A stretch of 64,000 bases of DNA from Aquitalea aquatilis (lineage in GTDB: Bacteria > Pseudomonadota > Gammaproteobacteria > Burkholderiales > Chromobacteriaceae): positions 248,001 through 312,000 of the forward strand of contig NZ_CP039731.1 of the NCBI RefSeq assembly GCF_005155025.1. The letters run 5' to 3'. Positions 63,450-64,000 of this stretch are shown one piece after another (the first letter of the stretch is position 1; each line of letters opens with the position of its first letter). Under the pieces are notes generated by a model. It did not search any database and was not told where the DNA came from. It saw only the letters and a list, made by a program, of their open reading frames with translations. The position numbers and the translations under genes were made by a program.

Positions 63450-64000
63450 ATGACCATGCACAAACTGACACAAACCAAGCGTTCGCTGGTTGATCTGGCG
63501 CTGGAGGAACTGGGCCAGCGGCTGACCAGCGGCACATGGGCCGTGGGCAGCCGTATTCCCACCGAACCGGAGCTGGCCGAGCAGCTGGGCATCAGCCGCA
63601 ATACCGTGCGCGAAGCCGTCCGGGTATTGCTGTATGCCGGCCTGCTGGAAGTCCGTCAGGGCGACGGCACCTATGTGCGTGCCATCACCAGCCCGGCGGA
63701 GGCCATGCGCAGCATCAGCCGCGCCAGCCTGCGCGAACAGCTGGAAGTACGGGCCGTGCTGGAGGAAAGCACCGCCCGGCTGGCCGCCCTGCGCGCCGAT
63801 GAGCAGGACATTGCGCAGATTGAACGCTGCCTGGCCGTTCGCGGCGAGCAGCACCAGTACCAGAGCGCCGACGACTTCATTGCCCGCGATCTGGACTTTC
63901 ACCTGGCCATTGCCGATGCCTGCGGCAACGCCGCACTGGCCGAGCTGTACCGCTACTTCTCGCGCACGGTACAACTGGGCATCCAGTTCTCCATTCAGGA
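63450..64000 (+). CDS. GntR-family regulator (FadR subfamily), 3' end cut by the window
   Basis: The first 183 codons are visible. The winged helix covers residues about 12-78 (LVDLALEELGQRLTSGTWAV, IPTEPELAEQLGISRNTVRE, LLEVRQGDGTYVRA), and an all-helical FCD effector domain starts near 90, with the metal-site pattern DLDFHLAIADACGNAAL. The first ATG at 63450 has GGATGA upstream; a second ATG two codons on is possible. It lies just after the heptamer array. The target genes lie beyond the window. Confidence 0.88.
   Translation, partial: MTMHKLTQTKRSLVDLALEELGQRLTSGTWAVGSRIPTEPELAEQLGISRNTVREAVRVLLYAGLLEVRQGDGTYVRAITSPAEAMRSISRASLREQLEVRAVLEESTARLAALRADEQDIAQIERCLAVRGEQHQYQSADDFIARDLDFHLAIADACGNAALAELYRYFSRTVQLGIQFSIQ

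Noticed and set aside
63137-63493. Plus-strand frame through the heptamer array
   Set aside because: It overlaps psiF in another frame and ends in the GntR gene, with no binding site.
62651-63974. Minus-strand frames with repeated Gly-Val-Gly-Ser and Glu-Trp residues
   Set aside because: The repeat comes from reading the heptamer array; the frames also lie antisense to psiF and the GntR gene.

Overview
The window is 64 kb of GC-rich bacterial chromosome. Gene content points to a betaproteobacterium of the Neisseriales, most like the Chromobacteriaceae (Chromobacterium, Aquitalea, Vogesella). The evidence is the rpsF-priB-rpsR-rplI operon, the divergent ppsA/ppsR pair, the mltG-tmk-holB-pilZ-tatD block and the similarity of the proteins. 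The genus is an inference. There is no phage, plasmid, insertion sequence, CRISPR array, rRNA or tRNA gene. The content is core metabolism with scattered catabolic genes and several kinds of short repeat.

Layout. 1-3.3 kb: the end of a degenerate EAL protein, then uracil salvage (upp, an unknown gene, uraA). 3.5-12.4 kb: two tandem acetyltransferases, a large FAD/Fe-S D-lactate dehydrogenase, an isochorismatase-like hydrolase, a DUF2322 protein, and a cluster of permease, NTF2-like protein and amine oxidase. 12.6-14.1 kb: ribosomal operon with a promoter and a hairpin leader. 14.2-17.5 kb: a copper module (multicopper oxidase, CsoR, candidate operator) and rlmB. 17.5-25.3 kb: a membrane-bound GGDEF-EAL protein divergent from mfd, and a ClpP-like protease. 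25.4-30.1 kb: a chemoreceptor remnant, a phosphoesterase with a small membrane protein, a cupin, an EamA exporter and an AraC regulator. 30.4-38.8 kb: adhE, an exported beta-carbonic anhydrase with a repetitive N-terminus, an EamA exporter, a short-chain dehydrogenase divergent from a LysR regulator, and a ubiquinone-type hydroxylase.

38.9-48.9 kb is the most coherent accessory region. A minus-strand operon encodes a basic amino acid ABC transporter followed by AruH- and AruI-like enzymes of the arginine transaminase pathway. A RocR-like sigma-54 activator is divergent from it, and next comes the carnitine monooxygenase pair cntB/cntA. Both operons have a GG-N10-GC sigma-54 promoter about 60 nt upstream of the first gene and a similar 14-bp dyad near -120 to -134. 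The activator may therefore control both arginine and carnitine use.

49.3-64 kb: ppsA/ppsR, then trpS behind a Trp-codon leader peptide and terminator (transcription attenuation), a glutamine-amidotransferase-like protein, a chorismate mutase, creA, a YdcF-like protein, the MBL-tatD-pilZ-holB-tmk-mltG block, a secreted DUF3313-like protein, psiF, a long heptamer repeat array, and the start of a FadR-type regulator.

The main structural oddities are a ~110-bp repeat with inverted ends in three copies (7.7, 52.8 and 54.7 kb), a second 157-bp element with inverted ends at 29.1 kb that supplies a stop codon, two heptanucleotide arrays, and a duplicated 23-bp hairpin downstream of adhE.
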